A stretch of 64,000 nt of DNA, taken from positions 62,001-126,000 of the forward strand of contig NZ_JAMDLH010000008.1 in NCBI RefSeq assembly GCF_023721755.1, in the 5' to 3' direction. The stretch is from Pleomorphomonas sp. NRK KF1 (lineage in GTDB: Bacteria; Pseudomonadota; Alphaproteobacteria; Rhizobiales; Pleomorphomonadaceae). The translations under genes were made by a program, and so were the position numbers. The notes below the pieces were generated by a model. It saw only the letters and a program-made list of their open reading frames with translations. It made no database searches and was not told where the DNA came from. Shown piece after piece: positions 31,879 through 41,604 of this stretch. The stretch's first letter is position 1, and each line of letters starts with the position of its first letter.

Positions 31879-32769
31879 TTACGCCGCCACCGATCGCTCG
31901 CGCGAGGCCTTGATGTCGCGGCCGGGCGGCAGGCCGAACAGGCGGCCATACTCGCGGGTGAACTGCTGTACGCTTTCGTAGCCCACCTCGTAGGCGGCGA
32001 GGCTGGCGCTTCGGCCTTCGGAGAGCATCAGTCGCCGGGCCTCGATGAGGCGCAGCTGCTTCTGGAACTGCAAGGGCGACAGCGAAGTGATCGCCTTGAA
32101 ATGCTGGTGGAAGGCCGAGGGGCTGAGGCCGGCGACGTCGGCGAGCCGCTCCACCCGGATGGGCGCGGCGAAGTCGGTGCGCAGCACAGCGATGGCGCGG
32201 GAGATGCGCTCTGCGTGGCTGCCCTTGACGCCGAGGCCGCGCATGGCGCCGCCGTGCCGGCCGGCCAGCAGCCAGTAGTGCATCTCGCGCAGGAGCTGGG
32301 GGCCGAGCACGGGCAGGGCGGCGGGCCGGTCGAGAAGGTGCATCAGGCGGAGCGCGGCGTCGGCCACCTCGGCGTCGGTCGGCTCCACCCGGACGGCCGG
32401 GCCGGGCGGCGACGGCACGGCCGCCATCTCCACCGCGAGCGCCTCGACGAGGCCGAGGTCGAGCTCCAGCACCAGCGAGAAATAGGGCGCGGCGGGGCTG
32501 GCCTCGGTGATCTGGCTGACGGTGGGCACGTCGGCCGAGATCAGCAGCGAGGCGCCGGCGCCGAAATCGAGCGTTTCCGGGCCGGTGGTCACCCGCTTGC
32601 CGCCCTGCAGCACCAGCGCCACCAGCGGGCGGTTGATGGCGAACTGCAGCGCGCTGGGCATGGTGGCGCGGACGACCGAAAGGCCGGGGATCGGCGTCGG
32701 CGCGATGCCCGAGGCGTCGGCATGGACGGCGGCGTGGCGGCGGACGGCGGAGAGCAGCGTTTCGGTCAT
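31879..32769 (-). CDS. AraC-family regulator (YqhC-like)
   Basis: A 296-residue regulator with an AraC_N arrangement (PSALQFAINRPLVALVLQGGKR, ADVPTVSQITEASPAAPY) and two C-terminal helix-turn-helix motifs (IRVERLADVAGLSPSAFHQHF, ASLAAYEVGYESVQQFTREY). In other bacteria this type activates aldehyde or alcohol reductase genes. Here it is divergent from an SDR gene, with palindromic element C in between. The start at 32769 is favoured by homology, though no clear ribosome site is seen. Confidence 0.8.
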   Translation of the reverse strand: MTETLLSAVRRHAAVHADASGIAPTPIPGLSVVRATMPSALQFAINRPLVALVLQGGKRVTTGPETLDFGAGASLLISADVPTVSQITEASPAAPYFSLVLELDLGLVEALAVEMAAVPSPPGPAVRVEPTDAEVADAALRLMHLLDRPAALPVLGPQLLREMHYWLLAGRHGGAMRGLGVKGSHAERISRAIAVLRTDFAAPIRVERLADVAGLSPSAFHQHFKAITSLSPLQFQKQLRLIEARRLMLSEGRSASLAAYEVGYESVQQFTREYGRLFGLPPGRDIKASRERSVAA

Positions 32770-32871
32770 GGCGGAAAGGTAGGTGCGACAGGCCGTCGCG
32801 CGCAAGAGGGTGCGGAGAAACAGGCAAGGAGATGCAAGGTTTAGGCAAAGGCGGCGGGCGCGTTGTCGAAC

Positions 32872-33032
32872 GGGGCGCCGATATTCTCGTTGCGCCCATT
32901 TCTGCCTGAGGTCCTGCGCCTTCGCGCAGGATGATAGATTATGTATATGTTTTTATTATATAGTTCCGTCATCCTGCGCGAAGGCGCAGGACATTGGGCA
33001 GGATCTAGCGAGGCGTTCATATAGGGCGCCCC
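32872..33032. repeat. MITE-like palindromic element, copy C
   Basis: The clearest copy. The outer ends GGGGCGCCGATAT (32872-32884) and ATATAGGGCGCCCC (33019-33032) are inverted. Inner arms 32911-32934 and 32969-32992 are perfect 24-bp complements around an AT-rich loop of 34 bases. Confidence 0.85.
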
Positions 33033-33166
33033 GGCGTGTTCCCCGCCTTCGTTCTCCGCCATGACGCCATCTATGGAGGATCGGGCAAAAAGCGGCCAGC
33101 ATCGGGCAACCGCGCGTGAGCGGATCGGGCAATGATCGCGTCGTCAACCAACCAAGGAGACGACCC

Positions 33167-33919
33167 ATGACCATCGCTCTCATCACCGGCGCCAACCGCG
33201 GCCTCGGCCGCAACGTCGCCACCAGCATCGCTCGCCGCGGCGGCGACGTGATCGTCACCTATCGCGGCAACAAGGCGCAGGCGGACGAACTGGTGTTTCA
33301 GATCACCGCCCTCGGCCGCAAGGCGGTGGCGCTGCAGCTCGACGTCAGCGATATCGGCAGTTTCGCCGCCTTCGCCGAGACGCTTGGCGCCACGCTCAAG
33401 GATGTCTGGGCGCGCGATCATCTAGACCACCTCGTTCACAACGCCGGCCATGGCGAGATGGCGGCCTTCGCGGAGACCACCGAGGCGCAGTTCGACGGCC
33501 TGTTCACCGTGCATGTGAAGGGCGTGTTCTTCCTGACGCAGGCGCTGTTGCCGCTCATTGCCGACGGCGGCCGCATCGTCACCTATTCCTCGGGGCTGAC
33601 GCGCGTCTCCTACCCCGGCTTCTCGGCCTATTCGGCCGCCAAGGGGGCGATCGAGGTGCTGACGGTCTATCTCGCCAGGGAACTCGGGGCGCGCGGCATC
33701 ACCGCCAACTGCGTGGCGCCCGGGGCGATTGCCACCGATTTCCTGGGCGGCGCGGTGCGCGACACGCCGGAATACAACGAGGCCTTCGCCAACATGATCG
33801 CGCTGGGACGCGTCGGCCTACCCGACGACGTTGGCCCGATGATCGCCAGCCTCTTGGGCGAGGACAACCGCTGGGTCACCGCGCAGAGGATCGAGGTGTC
33901 GGGCGGACAGGTGATCTGA
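33167..33919 (+). CDS. Short-chain dehydrogenase/reductase
   Basis: A 250-residue classical SDR: TGANRGLG cofactor loop (8-15), HNAGHG, Ser in VTYSSGLT, YSAAKGA with the Tyr-Lys pair, and C-terminal EVSGGQVI. The ATG at 33167 follows AAGGAGACGACCC. It is probably NADPH-dependent from the Arg in the YRGNK region after strand 2. Control by the AraC regulator across element C is possible. Confidence 0.8.
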   Translation: MTIALITGANRGLGRNVATSIARRGGDVIVTYRGNKAQADELVFQITALGRKAVALQLDVSDIGSFAAFAETLGATLKDVWARDHLDHLVHNAGHGEMAAFAETTEAQFDGLFTVHVKGVFFLTQALLPLIADGGRIVTYSSGLTRVSYPGFSAYSAAKGAIEVLTVYLARELGARGITANCVAPGAIATDFLGGAVRDTPEYNEAFANMIALGRVGLPDDVGPMIASLLGEDNRWVTAQRIEVSGGQVI

Positions 33920-34016
33920 GGCCGGCTTCGGCCGACGCCCGGATCGGAGAGGGCGGGGCGCCAAGGCGCCTTGCCTCTTCCGTCGCGCGAGGATTAACTC
34001 GCCGACGGAGGAGACC

Positions 34017-34136
34017 ATGCCCAACATCGAGAAGAGTTTCGGCCGGCAGGCCTTCGGGCTGAACCCGGCCGCCAGGGTGTTCGGGAGGAGAAATTCAGCT
34101 TTGCCGGCTCGCGCCAAGGCCGGTGAGGGATGCTGA
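34017..34136 (+). CDS. 39-residue ORF overlapping the DUF3626 gene
   Basis: Encodes MPNIEKSFGRQAFGLNPAAR followed by a basic tail (VFGRRNSALPARAKAGEGC). GGAGGAG lies 5 bases before the ATG, a stronger ribosome site than that of the next gene. Its stop (34134-34136) overlaps the ATG of the DUF3626 gene (34130), so it can couple translation. It may be a leader, a small partner or an antitoxin-like peptide. No homology is recognised. Confidence 0.5.
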   Translation: MPNIEKSFGRQAFGLNPAARVFGRRNSALPARAKAGEGC

Positions 34137-34966
34137 TTTCACCCATCGCCGCCGCTCTCGCCCATGTCCGCGACAGGTCGCAGGGCGGGCCGCTGCCCCA
34201 GCCCGCCGCCGTCACCATCAACTTCCACCCCGATGCGCTGCATCAGGGGCGGTGGGTGATCGAGACGCTGGCGCAGGAGTGCGTCTATCGGTCGCAGTTC
34301 GAGACCGGCATCAGCAACGGCGGGCTGACGGCCCATCCCGGTGGCGAGCGCTGGCAGTGGGAGCAGGACATTTTCGGTGGCGCCTATGACGGGGCCGATC
34401 CGGCGTTGCGGCCGAAATACGGGGCGCTCAACCTTTGGGGCCGGATGACCGGCGGATCGCCGCGCTTCGGCTCGGCCCACCTCCGCCTGCGGCCGCATGT
34501 GCTGGAGCGGACGACCTTCTGCTATCCCGACAGCTGCTACAGCCCCGCTCATTTCGGCGTCGCCGACCGCATGGGGCTCGTCGCGCTGGCCGAGCGGCAG
34601 CGGGCGTCGACCGACGTGCTGGACGACTATGTCGAGGCGCACGTCCACGGGCCGCTCACCCTCGGCGAGGACGTCGAGGCGTTGGTGCTCGACGCCTGCT
34701 ATCGGGGCACGGAGATCGAGGCCGCCGCCGCAACGCTCGCCTGCCCGGTGGAGTGGCACGCCGGCTTCCGCATGCCGGCGGCGCGCGTGGCCGACTGCGT
34801 CGCCTATCGCGGCCAGGAATTTGCCGACCTCGCGGCGGCGCTGATGAACGACGGCATCCTGACCCCGCGCGACATCGCCCTCGCCCGCCGCGACGGCCGC
34901 GCCGACTGGCAGTCGCTGAAGCGCGTCTGGCACTGCGTGGCACGGTTCGGCAGCCCGGCGGAGTAG
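34130..34966 (+). CDS. DUF3626 family protein
   Basis: A 278-residue cytoplasmic protein with the DUF3626 signature: VTINFHPDAL, VYRSQFETGISNGGLTAHPGG, WEQDIFGGAYDG, CYSPAHFG and VEAHVHGPL. The YRSQFETGxSNGG and VEAHVHG motifs carry invariant Arg, Glu and His residues that suggest an enzymatic role. ADP-ribosyltransferase-like activity has crossed my mind, but I cannot support it. A 39-codon ORF overlaps its start. Found alone in many bacteria, function unknown. Confidence 0.75.
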   Translation: MLISPIAAALAHVRDRSQGGPLPQPAAVTINFHPDALHQGRWVIETLAQECVYRSQFETGISNGGLTAHPGGERWQWEQDIFGGAYDGADPALRPKYGALNLWGRMTGGSPRFGSAHLRLRPHVLERTTFCYPDSCYSPAHFGVADRMGLVALAERQRASTDVLDDYVEAHVHGPLTLGEDVEALVLDACYRGTEIEAAAATLACPVEWHAGFRMPAARVADCVAYRGQEFADLAAALMNDGILTPRDIALARRDGRADWQSLKRVWHCVARFGSPAE

Positions 34967-34988
34967 GGGATCTCCGCCGAGCGGTCCG

Positions 34989-35375
34989 TCAGCCATCCAG
35001 CAGCGTGGTGCCATAGGAGTTGTCGACGGCGCAGAGCCAGCGGCCGGCGTCCGACTTGCGGAAGACGTAGGTGGCGCGGCGGACGATGGGGTCGGGCTGG
35101 CCGTCGATGTCGAGCAGCGTTTCCATCAGCACCAGGGCGGTGTCGGCGCCCTCGATCACTTCCATGCGGCCCTGGCGGACCTTCATGGTGTTCTTGAAAT
35201 GGGCGGCGATCGCCACGAAGGCCTTGCGGATGGCGGTCTTGCCGGTGGCCACCATGCCGGGCTTGACCACCAGCGCGGCGTCCTCGGCGTAGAAGTCCAT
35301 CAGCGCGTCGAAGTCCTCGGCGGTGATCGCCTGGTCGGCCGCTTCGATCAGCTGTTTCAGGTCGTGGTCGGACAT
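34989..35375 (-). CDS. SnoaL/SgcJ-like NTF2-fold protein under attenuator control
   Basis: A 128-residue NTF2-fold protein of the DUF4440/SgcJ type: IEAADQAITAEDFDALMDFY, ALVVKPGMVATGKTAI, and RWLCAVDNSYGTTLL. Such proteins are small isomerases, hydratases or binding folds; no specific reaction is implied. The start at 35375 begins MSDHDLKQ. Its leader of about 140 bases contains a short ORF and a factor-independent terminator, so expression probably depends on readthrough. Confidence 0.75.
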   Translation of the reverse strand: MSDHDLKQLIEAADQAITAEDFDALMDFYAEDAALVVKPGMVATGKTAIRKAFVAIAAHFKNTMKVRQGRMEVIEGADTALVLMETLLDIDGQPDPIVRRATYVFRKSDAGRWLCAVDNSYGTTLLDG

Positions 35376-35409
35376 GGTCGTCTTCCAGTTCTGGCCCGGA
35401 GACGGCATG

Positions 35410-35433
35410 AAAAACCCGCCTCGCGGGCGGGTT
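35410..35433 (-). terminator. Factor-independent terminator in the SnoaL-like gene leader
   Basis: On the minus strand AACCCGCC and GGCGGGTT form an 8-bp stem around CGCGA, followed by TTTTT. It ends 34 bases before the SnoaL-like ATG, so it terminates upstream of the gene. CCCGCC of the stem can instead pair with GGTGGG (minus strand of 35459-35464), giving an alternative antiterminator. Confidence 0.8.
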
Positions 35434-35465
35434 GCTTGCAAAAGGACAAGTCGCAGCGCCCACCG

Positions 35466-35516
35466 TCACTCGATGGCGCGAATAATCGACAGGGCGGGGG
35501 CGCGGCGGTTGTCCAT
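35466..35516 (-). CDS. Putative 16-residue leader peptide
   Basis: Encodes MDNRRAPALSIIRAIE. It lies upstream of the terminator, and its stop is one base before the GGTGGG antiterminator strand. No Shine-Dalgarno sequence precedes the ATG, as in leaderless leader-peptide mRNAs such as rhizobial trpL. Arg-Arg and Ile-Ile codon pairs could be the stalling points. Translation is inferred from the arrangement. Confidence 0.5.
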   Translation of the reverse strand: MDNRRAPALSIIRAIE

Positions 35517-35585
35517 GGGAGGGAGATAGCACGGACAGGCGCCGTACGCCAGCCGGCAGGCGTGGTGCGTGGAGGTCGTCAGCGT

Positions 35586-35737
35586 GATATTGGCGGCTCG
35601 CCCTTTTCGGCCTGAGGTCCTGCGCCTTCGCGCAGGATGACAAAATTATATGAATGAAAACAAATACATAATCCCGTCATCCTGCGCGAAGGCGCAGGAC
35701 CTCGGGCCGAAAGGGGCGCGAGGCTCTTATAGGGCTG
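35586..35737. repeat. MITE-like palindromic element, copy D
   Basis: Perfect 28-bp inner arms at 35614-35641 and 35676-35703, extended outward by TTTCGGCC(T/C)GAGG on the two sides, with an AT-rich loop of 34 bases. Outer ends GATATTGGCG and CTTATAGGGCT are degenerate. Confidence 0.85.
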
Positions 35738-35756
35738 TCGCCAGAGTTGCCTTCCC

Positions 35757-36269
35757 TCACGCCCCGTCGATGCGGATGTAGTCCGCCACGAACCTGAACG
35801 GCCTTTCCTCGCTCGCCTTGGTCAGGCGGATATGGACGCCGGATTGCCGGAGGGCGTTCGAGAGGTCGACGGTCTGGTCGACTTCGAAGAGGTTGTCCTT
35901 GTGCGGGCGCGCCCAGGTCTTCACCTCTGCCAGCGCGCGGGCCTTGGCGGCGTTGGCGTCTTCGGCGACGATCAGCACGTTCTTGTGCAGCTCGGTGAAC
36001 TCGGCCGGGTCGTAGCCGCCGAGGTTGACGAAGAACAGGCGGTTGGGCGTGGGCTCGGGCGCGTCGGTCACGAGCGTGACGTCATGGCCGTCGGCCTGTT
36101 CGACGGCGCCCCAGCAGTCGACATGCAGCTTGGCCTGATCGCCCCACCACTGCGCCCTGAGGTCGGCATGGCAATCCTCGGGCTTTTCGCCGACCGAGAA
36201 GCGGATGTCGTGCAACTCGACGTTCGAGTTGCGGAAGTTTCCGCCCAGCTGGAACATGAAGAGTTTCAA
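35757..36269 (-). CDS. DUF1543 family protein
   Basis: A 170-residue soluble protein with MKLFMFQLGGNFRNSNVELH and EKPEDCHADLRAQWWGD, the DUF1543 hallmark, then HVDCWGAVEQADGHDVTLV and FFVNLGGYDPAEFTELHKN. Family members are small and cytoplasmic, function unknown. The gene stands alone between element D and a chemoreceptor gene. Confidence 0.8.
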   Translation of the reverse strand: MKLFMFQLGGNFRNSNVELHDIRFSVGEKPEDCHADLRAQWWGDQAKLHVDCWGAVEQADGHDVTLVTDAPEPTPNRLFFVNLGGYDPAEFTELHKNVLIVAEDANAAKARALAEVKTWARPHKDNLFEVDQTVDLSNALRQSGVHIRLTKASEERPFRFVADYIRIDGA

Positions 36270-36352
36270 GGCAATCTCCCTGGGATGATGACGGTTTCGG
36301 TATCATCCCAGGGCTTGCCAGGGGGTGTCAGCAGAGGCGGCCGCTCCGCCCC

Positions 36353-37921
36353 TCAATCGCAGGCGAAGGCCGACTGACCCAGATCGCCGAGGCGCTTGAA
36401 CACCTCGTCGCCGGCGGCGTTGAGCGTGACGAGGTGGGCGAGGGCGTCCTTGGTGCGGCCGGCCTCGAACAGCTTCAGCGTTTCCACCGCCTCCTGGTGG
36501 ACGCGGGCGTGCGGGGCCTCGATGGCGCGGAACTCGGCGGTGGCCTTGATCCTGGGGTCGGTCACCTTGTCGTACCAGAGGCCGAAACGGCAGCAGTGGT
36601 GGTCGGGCAGCTTGGCGCTTTGCAGGCTGTCGTAGCCCAAGAGCGTGTCGATGACCTTCTTCTTGAACAGAACGTGGTCGATCTTGGCGATTTCGAGCAG
36701 CAGCGCCGGGTTGGTGGCGTCGGTGAACAGGCGCGTCGATTCCTCGGTGTTGCGCTTGTTGCTGGCCTCGATCTTGTCGGCCATCTGCTTGAGGAGGTCC
36801 TGGTTGTGCCTGGCGAGGAAGGCGGCGGCATCGACGGCGGTGGCGATCTCGGCGCTGGCGGCCTGCTGCTCTTCCAGCACGGCGGCGATGGAGTCGATGC
36901 GCGTCAGCACGGCGCCGACGCGGTCGCCGATGATGCCCATGGTGGTCGTCACCTCGTCGATCACCGTCTCGCCGGTGCCGACGGCGGTGTCGGTGTGGCC
37001 CATGGCCGCCGTCATGCCCTCGATGACGTGGCGCATGCTCTCGATGCGGGCGTTGATGTTCTCGGTGGCGCTGGCGGTCTGGTTGGCCAGCACCTTCACC
37101 TCGGAGGCGACGACGGCGAAGCCCTTGCCGGCCTCGCCGGCGCGGGCGGCCTCGATGGTGGCGTTGAGCGCCAAGAGGTTGGTCTGGCTGGCGATGGTGT
37201 CGATGACGCTCAGCGTCTCGGCGATCTGGTCGAAGGCCGCTTCCAGCTCGGTGACCTTGGTCTTGGTGTCCAGCGTGGTGGCGCTGATGTTGCCCATGGC
37301 GCCGCGCAGCTTCTCCACCGCATGGGCGGACTGGGCGGCGGCGTCGGAGGCGTTGCGGGACTCGCCCAGCGCCTCGTGGCTGGCGCGGGAGATCTCGCCG
37401 ATGGAGGCGACCATCTCGGCAGTGGAGCTGGCCATGGCCTGCGACGACTTGGTCAGGTCGTCCATGTTGTAGGACAGGCCCGACAGCTCCACGCCGATGG
37501 CGTTGACGTCGGAAATGGTGGTGGCGAGGCGGCCGATGGTGTTGCGCGTGTAGCAGCCTTCCAGGGCCTCGGTCTCGACGCGGCGGGCGCGCTCGGCCTC
37601 GGCGCGCTCCAGCGCCTTGGTCACGCGGGCATAGGCGAGGCAGAGTTCGGAGACGGCGCTCGACCGGCCGAAGGACAGCGCCGAGCGGCGCATCAGGGCG
37701 GGCAGGGCGGTGGCCATGTGCGCTTCGATGGCGGCGGCGAGGGTGACGGTGTCGGCGCCCCCGGCGATGAGGTCGGCGATCCGGCCGTCGGGCTCCTTCG
37801 TCTCGAACAGGCCGGCCATGGCGGCGGCGAGATCGGTTGACGTGGACGGGGCCGGTCGCCCGGCGGGGGAGGAAAGCGCGGTGGAAGGGGCCATGGTAGC
37901 CGAAGCGAAGGTGGTCGCCAT
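36353..37921 (-). CDS. Soluble methyl-accepting chemotaxis protein with CZB domain
   Basis: A 522-residue cytoplasmic chemoreceptor. There is no membrane segment. Residues about 130-385 form the signalling coiled coil, with the hairpin tip [20 protein letters not shown] and [15 protein letters not shown] near 245-285. The C-terminal about 110 residues are a CZB zinc-binding domain ([36 protein letters not shown]), which can sense zinc or hypochlorous acid. The start at 37921 has GGAG 9 bases upstream. Confidence 0.85.
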   Translation of the reverse strand: MATTFASATMAPSTALSSPAGRPAPSTSTDLAAAMAGLFETKEPDGRIADLIAGGADTVTLAAAIEAHMATALPALMRRSALSFGRSSAVSELCLAYARVTKALERAEAERARRVETEALEGCYTRNTIGRLATTISDVNAIGVELSGLSYNMDDLTKSSQAMASSTAEMVASIGEISRASHEALGESRNASDAAAQSAHAVEKLRGAMGNISATTLDTKTKVTELEAAFDQIAETLSVIDTIASQTNLLALNATIEAARAGEAGKGFAVVASEVKVLANQTASATENINARIESMRHVIEGMTAAMGHTDTAVGTGETVIDEVTTTMGIIGDRVGAVLTRIDSIAAVLEEQQAASAEIATAVDAAAFLARHNQDLLKQMADKIEASNKRNTEESTRLFTDATNPALLLEIAKIDHVLFKKKVIDTLLGYDSLQSAKLPDHHCCRFGLWYDKVTDPRIKATAEFRAIEAPHARVHQEAVETLKLFEAGRTKDALAHLVTLNAAGDEVFKRLGDLGQSAFACD

Positions 37922-38340
37922 GCAGAGTCTCCAGAAAGGAACGGCGATTCTGCTGGCGGAGGCGTTAACGGAGGGTGGAGAACAACGTAGGCGCATAAAC
38001 AAATTTCATAGACAAAACATTTTGTTGTCTTCAGAAGTATAGTTTTTTCTTTGATTGTTCTGTGGCGCAAACACTCGCAAAGCCTGTTAAGCCGGATGAT
38101 GGACCGCGATTACATTGGTTGCTCCTTCCTGCGCATTGCAATCCGAGATTGATTTTACCCCCTGTAGTAAACTGCCGTTTCTACTTGTTTTCTAAAGCTT
38201 TAGGGTGGCGCGGCCTTGTTGTCGAAAGAGATAGGTCATTGGATTGACTTGGTTTATGTCAGTTGTGTGGAACTCGTGTTCATAGAGAATTAGGGGATTG
38301 GGCTTGATGATGCGTCATTCGAAGAATTTCGGGGGCATCC
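37922..38340. other. Intergenic gap between two divergent chemoreceptor genes
   Basis: 419 bases. The part from about 37990 to 38300 is AT-rich and must hold both promoters. I see no gene, no clear repeat and no confident -35/-10 pair. Confidence 0.4.
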
Positions 38341-40434
38341 ATGAGCCGACTGTCGGTCAATCTCATTCTGAAGGCAGTTGTCGGGCTTCTGCTCGGGGTC
38401 ATTCTGGTTCAGTTCTCCTTGGGGGCGTGGAAGTCCTGGAAGCATGTGACCGATAGCGAACGGATCGAGTCGGTGGCGCGGGCTACCGCCGCCATGTTCG
38501 ATGCCTTGCCGAACCTTCGGGTCGATCGCAGCAATACCATGCGCGCCCTGTCGGCGGCCGACGGCGAGGCGGCGGCCTATATCGAGCGTACGGAGAACGC
38601 GCGCAAGCTGGAGATGGCGGCCATCGAAGAGGCCATCGGGCTCCTGAGGGCTTCCAACATCACCAATGCCGACACGCTGGCCGGCAAGCTGGAGGCCGAG
38701 ACCGCCGCGCTCAAGGCGGCGCAGGCCAAGACGTCCGAAGCCTTCCGTCTGCCGAAGGACAACCGTCCGGCCGATGCCGGCGCCGCCTATTCCGACCTCG
38801 CCTCGGCGATGATCGACAGGCTGAGCGAAGTGTCGGCGGACATCTCCCGCGACGTGCGCTTCCTCAACGGCTGGACCGATCGGCTGCTCGACGTCAAGAC
38901 CCAGGCCTGGGCGCTGCGCGACGCGGCGGGCGACGCGTCCGTCATTACCGGCGGCGCGCTGGGCCCGAAGGGGGCGTCCGCGGATGCGTTCGAGACCTAT
39001 CTCTCCAACATGGCCACCGCCAGGGCGGCCTGGGCCACCATCCAGGACCAGGTGGGCGGGCTGGACCTGCCGCGTGGCCTCGCCGATGCGCTGGCCAAGG
39101 CCGACAGCGAATACTTCAAGTCCGGCGTCATCGAACAGCAGGCCGACATTCTGGCCAAGGTGATGGCCGGCACCAAGGTTGACATGCAGCCGATCGACTG
39201 GAGCAAGGGCAACCAGCCGCGCCTCGAGGCGCTGCTCGGCATCGCCACGGCGGCCATCGAAGCGGCGAAAGCCAACGCCGCCGAAGAGCGCGTCCAGGCC
39301 TTCGCCACCTTCTGGATGCAGGTCGCCTTCCTCATCGGCGCGTTGCTGTTCGCCGCCGCCGTCGTCGCTCTCGTGCAGGGTCGCGTGGTGCGTCCGCTCG
39401 GCGTGATCCGCGACCGGATGATGGCGCTCGCCAACGGCCGTTTCGAGACCGAAGCGCCCTATACCGATCGTCACGACGAAATCGGCGCTCTCGGCCAGAC
39501 CATGGCCGTGTTCCGCGACAACATGCTGGAGACCGAGCGGCTGCGGGCCGAGCGGGCCGACCAGGACCGCCTCGCGGCCGAGCAGCGGCGGGCCGACATG
39601 CATGCGCTCGCCGACCGGTTCGACCACGCGGTGGGCGGCATCGTCGAGATGGTCGCCTCGGCGGCCACCGAGCTTCAGGCGTCGGCCAGGTCGCTGACCG
39701 CATCGGCCGAGGCCACGCAGGGCCAGTCGGCCACCGTGGCGGCGGCCTCGGAACAGGCGTCGGCCAATGTGGCGTCGGTCGCCTCGGCGACCGAGGAGCT
39801 GTCGTCGTCGGTGGTGGAGATTTCCCGTCAGGTCGGCAAGTCGGCCGAGATCGCCACACGCGCCGTTTCGGAAGCCGAGCACACCAATCAGCAGGTGCAA
39901 GGGCTGGCGGCGGCGGCCGAGAAGATCGGCAATGTCGTCGACCTCATCAACACCATCGCCGGCCAGACCAATCTTCTGGCGCTGAACGCCACCATCGAGG
40001 CGGCGCGGGCGGGCGAAGCCGGCAAGGGCTTTGCCGTCGTCGCCGCCGAGGTGAAGCAGCTCGCCGACCAGACCGCCAAGGCGACGGCCGAGATCGGCGC
40101 CCAGGTCGCCGCCATCCAGGCCGCCACCACGGAAGCGGCCACCGCCATCCAGGGCATCGGCGGCACCATCGAAACCATGAGCGACATCGCCGCCTCGATC
40201 GCCGAAGCCGTCGACGGGCAGGGCGCGGCGACGACGGAAATCGCCCGCAACGTGCAGCAGGCGTCGATCGGCACCACCTCCGTTTCCGAAAGCATCACCA
40301 GCGTCACGGTGGCGGCCGGCGAATCCAGCACCGCTTCGGTGCAGGTGCTGTCGGCGGCGTCCGAACTCAGCCGGCAGGCGGAAACGCTGCAGCTGGAGGT
40401 CGACAAGTTCCTCGGCACGGTGCGCGCCGCCTGA
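38341..40434 (+). CDS. Transmembrane methyl-accepting chemotaxis protein
   Basis: A 697-residue receptor: membrane segment about 8-30, periplasmic helical sensor about 31-320, second membrane segment about 324-346 ([20 protein letters not shown]), HAMP about 347-400, signalling domain about 430-690 with the tip [20 protein letters not shown] around 536-556 and [17 protein letters not shown] after it. The ligand is unknown. It is divergent from the soluble CZB receptor, with no che genes nearby. Confidence 0.85.
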   Translation: MSRLSVNLILKAVVGLLLGVILVQFSLGAWKSWKHVTDSERIESVARATAAMFDALPNLRVDRSNTMRALSAADGEAAAYIERTENARKLEMAAIEEAIGLLRASNITNADTLAGKLEAETAALKAAQAKTSEAFRLPKDNRPADAGAAYSDLASAMIDRLSEVSADISRDVRFLNGWTDRLLDVKTQAWALRDAAGDASVITGGALGPKGASADAFETYLSNMATARAAWATIQDQVGGLDLPRGLADALAKADSEYFKSGVIEQQADILAKVMAGTKVDMQPIDWSKGNQPRLEALLGIATAAIEAAKANAAEERVQAFATFWMQVAFLIGALLFAAAVVALVQGRVVRPLGVIRDRMMALANGRFETEAPYTDRHDEIGALGQTMAVFRDNMLETERLRAERADQDRLAAEQRRADMHALADRFDHAVGGIVEMVASAATELQASARSLTASAEATQGQSATVAAASEQASANVASVASATEELSSSVVEISRQVGKSAEIATRAVSEAEHTNQQVQGLAAAAEKIGNVVDLINTIAGQTNLLALNATIEAARAGEAGKGFAVVAAEVKQLADQTAKATAEIGAQVAAIQAATTEAATAIQGIGGTIETMSDIAASIAEAVDGQGAATTEIARNVQQASIGTTSVSESITSVTVAAGESSTASVQVLSAASELSRQAETLQLEVDKFLGTVRAA

Positions 40435-40581
40435 TCGGCGGGTGCTCTGGACATCATGACCCTCGTGAGCGAGGATGTGATCGCGTTCCACCTGGGCGAC
40501 ATCGCGATCTATACCGGCGGCTCTCAACCGTAATGGTCGAGCCAAGGCCGGCCTGGTTCCGGTTGCAACGGCAGGCCCCAG

Positions 40582-41592
40582 ATGACACCGATGCTTGTGG
40601 TCTGGTTCCAGTTTGGTGTTTGCGCCATCCTGATCGGCTTCGCCGGGCCGGCGCTGGCGCGCTATGGTGACATCATCTCCCAGCGGACCGGCGTGTCGCG
40701 TACGTGGATCGGTTTGGTCCTCCTTGCCACCGCCACGTCGCTGCCGGAGCTGTTCACCGGCGTCAGTGCCGTAACCGTGGTCGACGCCCCGAACATCGCG
40801 GTCGGCGACGCTTTGGGAAGCTGCATCTTCAACCTTGCGATGCTGGTCGTGCTGGACGCATTGAGCCGTGACGAACCGGTCTACCGGAGGATCGACCAAG
40901 GCCACATCCTGACGGCCGGCTTCGGCGTGATCCTGATCGGATCGGCTGGCGCGCTTGTCCTGGTCGGCGGCGACAACACCGGTTTTCAACTCCTGCATGT
41001 CGGTATCTACACGCCATTCTTCGTCGTCCTGTATCTCGTCGCGATGCGCGCCGCCTTCGTTTACGAGAGGCGCAGCAGGCGCGAGCCAACGATCGCCCAG
41101 GACATGCCGACGATCACCCTCAAGGCCGCCATCATTCGCTATGCCGTCGCTGCCGCCGTCGTCGGCGGCGCTGGTAGCTGGCTGCCGTTTATCGGTCAGG
41201 ACATTGCCGACACGATGGGCTGGCGCACCACCTTCGTGGGTACGCTGCTGATCGCCGGCACCACCTCGCTGCCCGAACTGGTGGTGACGATCGGCGCGCT
41301 CCGTATTGGCGCGGTCGACATGGCGATCGGCAACTTGCTGGGAAGCAATCTCTTCGCGGTGCTGATCCTGGCGATCGACGATATGGCCTACACGAGCGGG
41401 CCCCTGCTCGCATCCGTTTCACCCGCCCACACGTTCACGGCCCTCGGCGCGGTGATCATGTCCGGCCTTTTCATCGTGGCTTTGCTCTACCGGCCGGAGA
41501 CGCGCTTCCATGGCAGGATTGGCTGGGTCAGCCTGTCGCTTCTGGTTGTCTATCTGCTGAGTTCCTATGCCGTCTATCTGCATGGTCATTGA
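40582..41592 (+). CDS. CaCA-family sodium/calcium exchanger
   Basis: A 336-residue inner-membrane protein with about ten hydrophobic segments and the two signature alpha repeats, ATATSLPELFTGVSAV with GDALGSCIFN, and AGTTSLPELVVTIGALRIG with GNLLGSNLFA. It exchanges cations, most likely calcium, against sodium or protons. The loop between halves holds a short basic YERRSRREP segment. The gene is monocistronic, 989 bases from the chemoreceptor HAMP region. Confidence 0.85.
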   Translation: MTPMLVVWFQFGVCAILIGFAGPALARYGDIISQRTGVSRTWIGLVLLATATSLPELFTGVSAVTVVDAPNIAVGDALGSCIFNLAMLVVLDALSRDEPVYRRIDQGHILTAGFGVILIGSAGALVLVGGDNTGFQLLHVGIYTPFFVVLYLVAMRAAFVYERRSRREPTIAQDMPTITLKAAIIRYAVAAAVVGGAGSWLPFIGQDIADTMGWRTTFVGTLLIAGTTSLPELVVTIGALRIGAVDMAIGNLLGSNLFAVLILAIDDMAYTSGPLLASVSPAHTFTALGAVIMSGLFIVALLYRPETRFHGRIGWVSLSLLVVYLLSSYAVYLHGH

Positions 41593-41604
41593 GGCCGGAC
41601 GCTT

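Noticed and set aside
35466-35516. Tryptophan-operon leader
   Set aside because: The leader peptide has no Trp codons and the downstream gene is SnoaL-like; only the attenuator layout is shared.
40457-40534. 25-codon ORF between the chemoreceptor and exchanger genes
   Set aside because: No ribosome site and no known match; too little to call.
38290-40998. 902-codon minus-strand frame over the transmembrane chemoreceptor gene
   Set aside because: Antisense shadow of a well-supported chemoreceptor; the translation is repetitive Gly/Arg/His with no recognisable fold.
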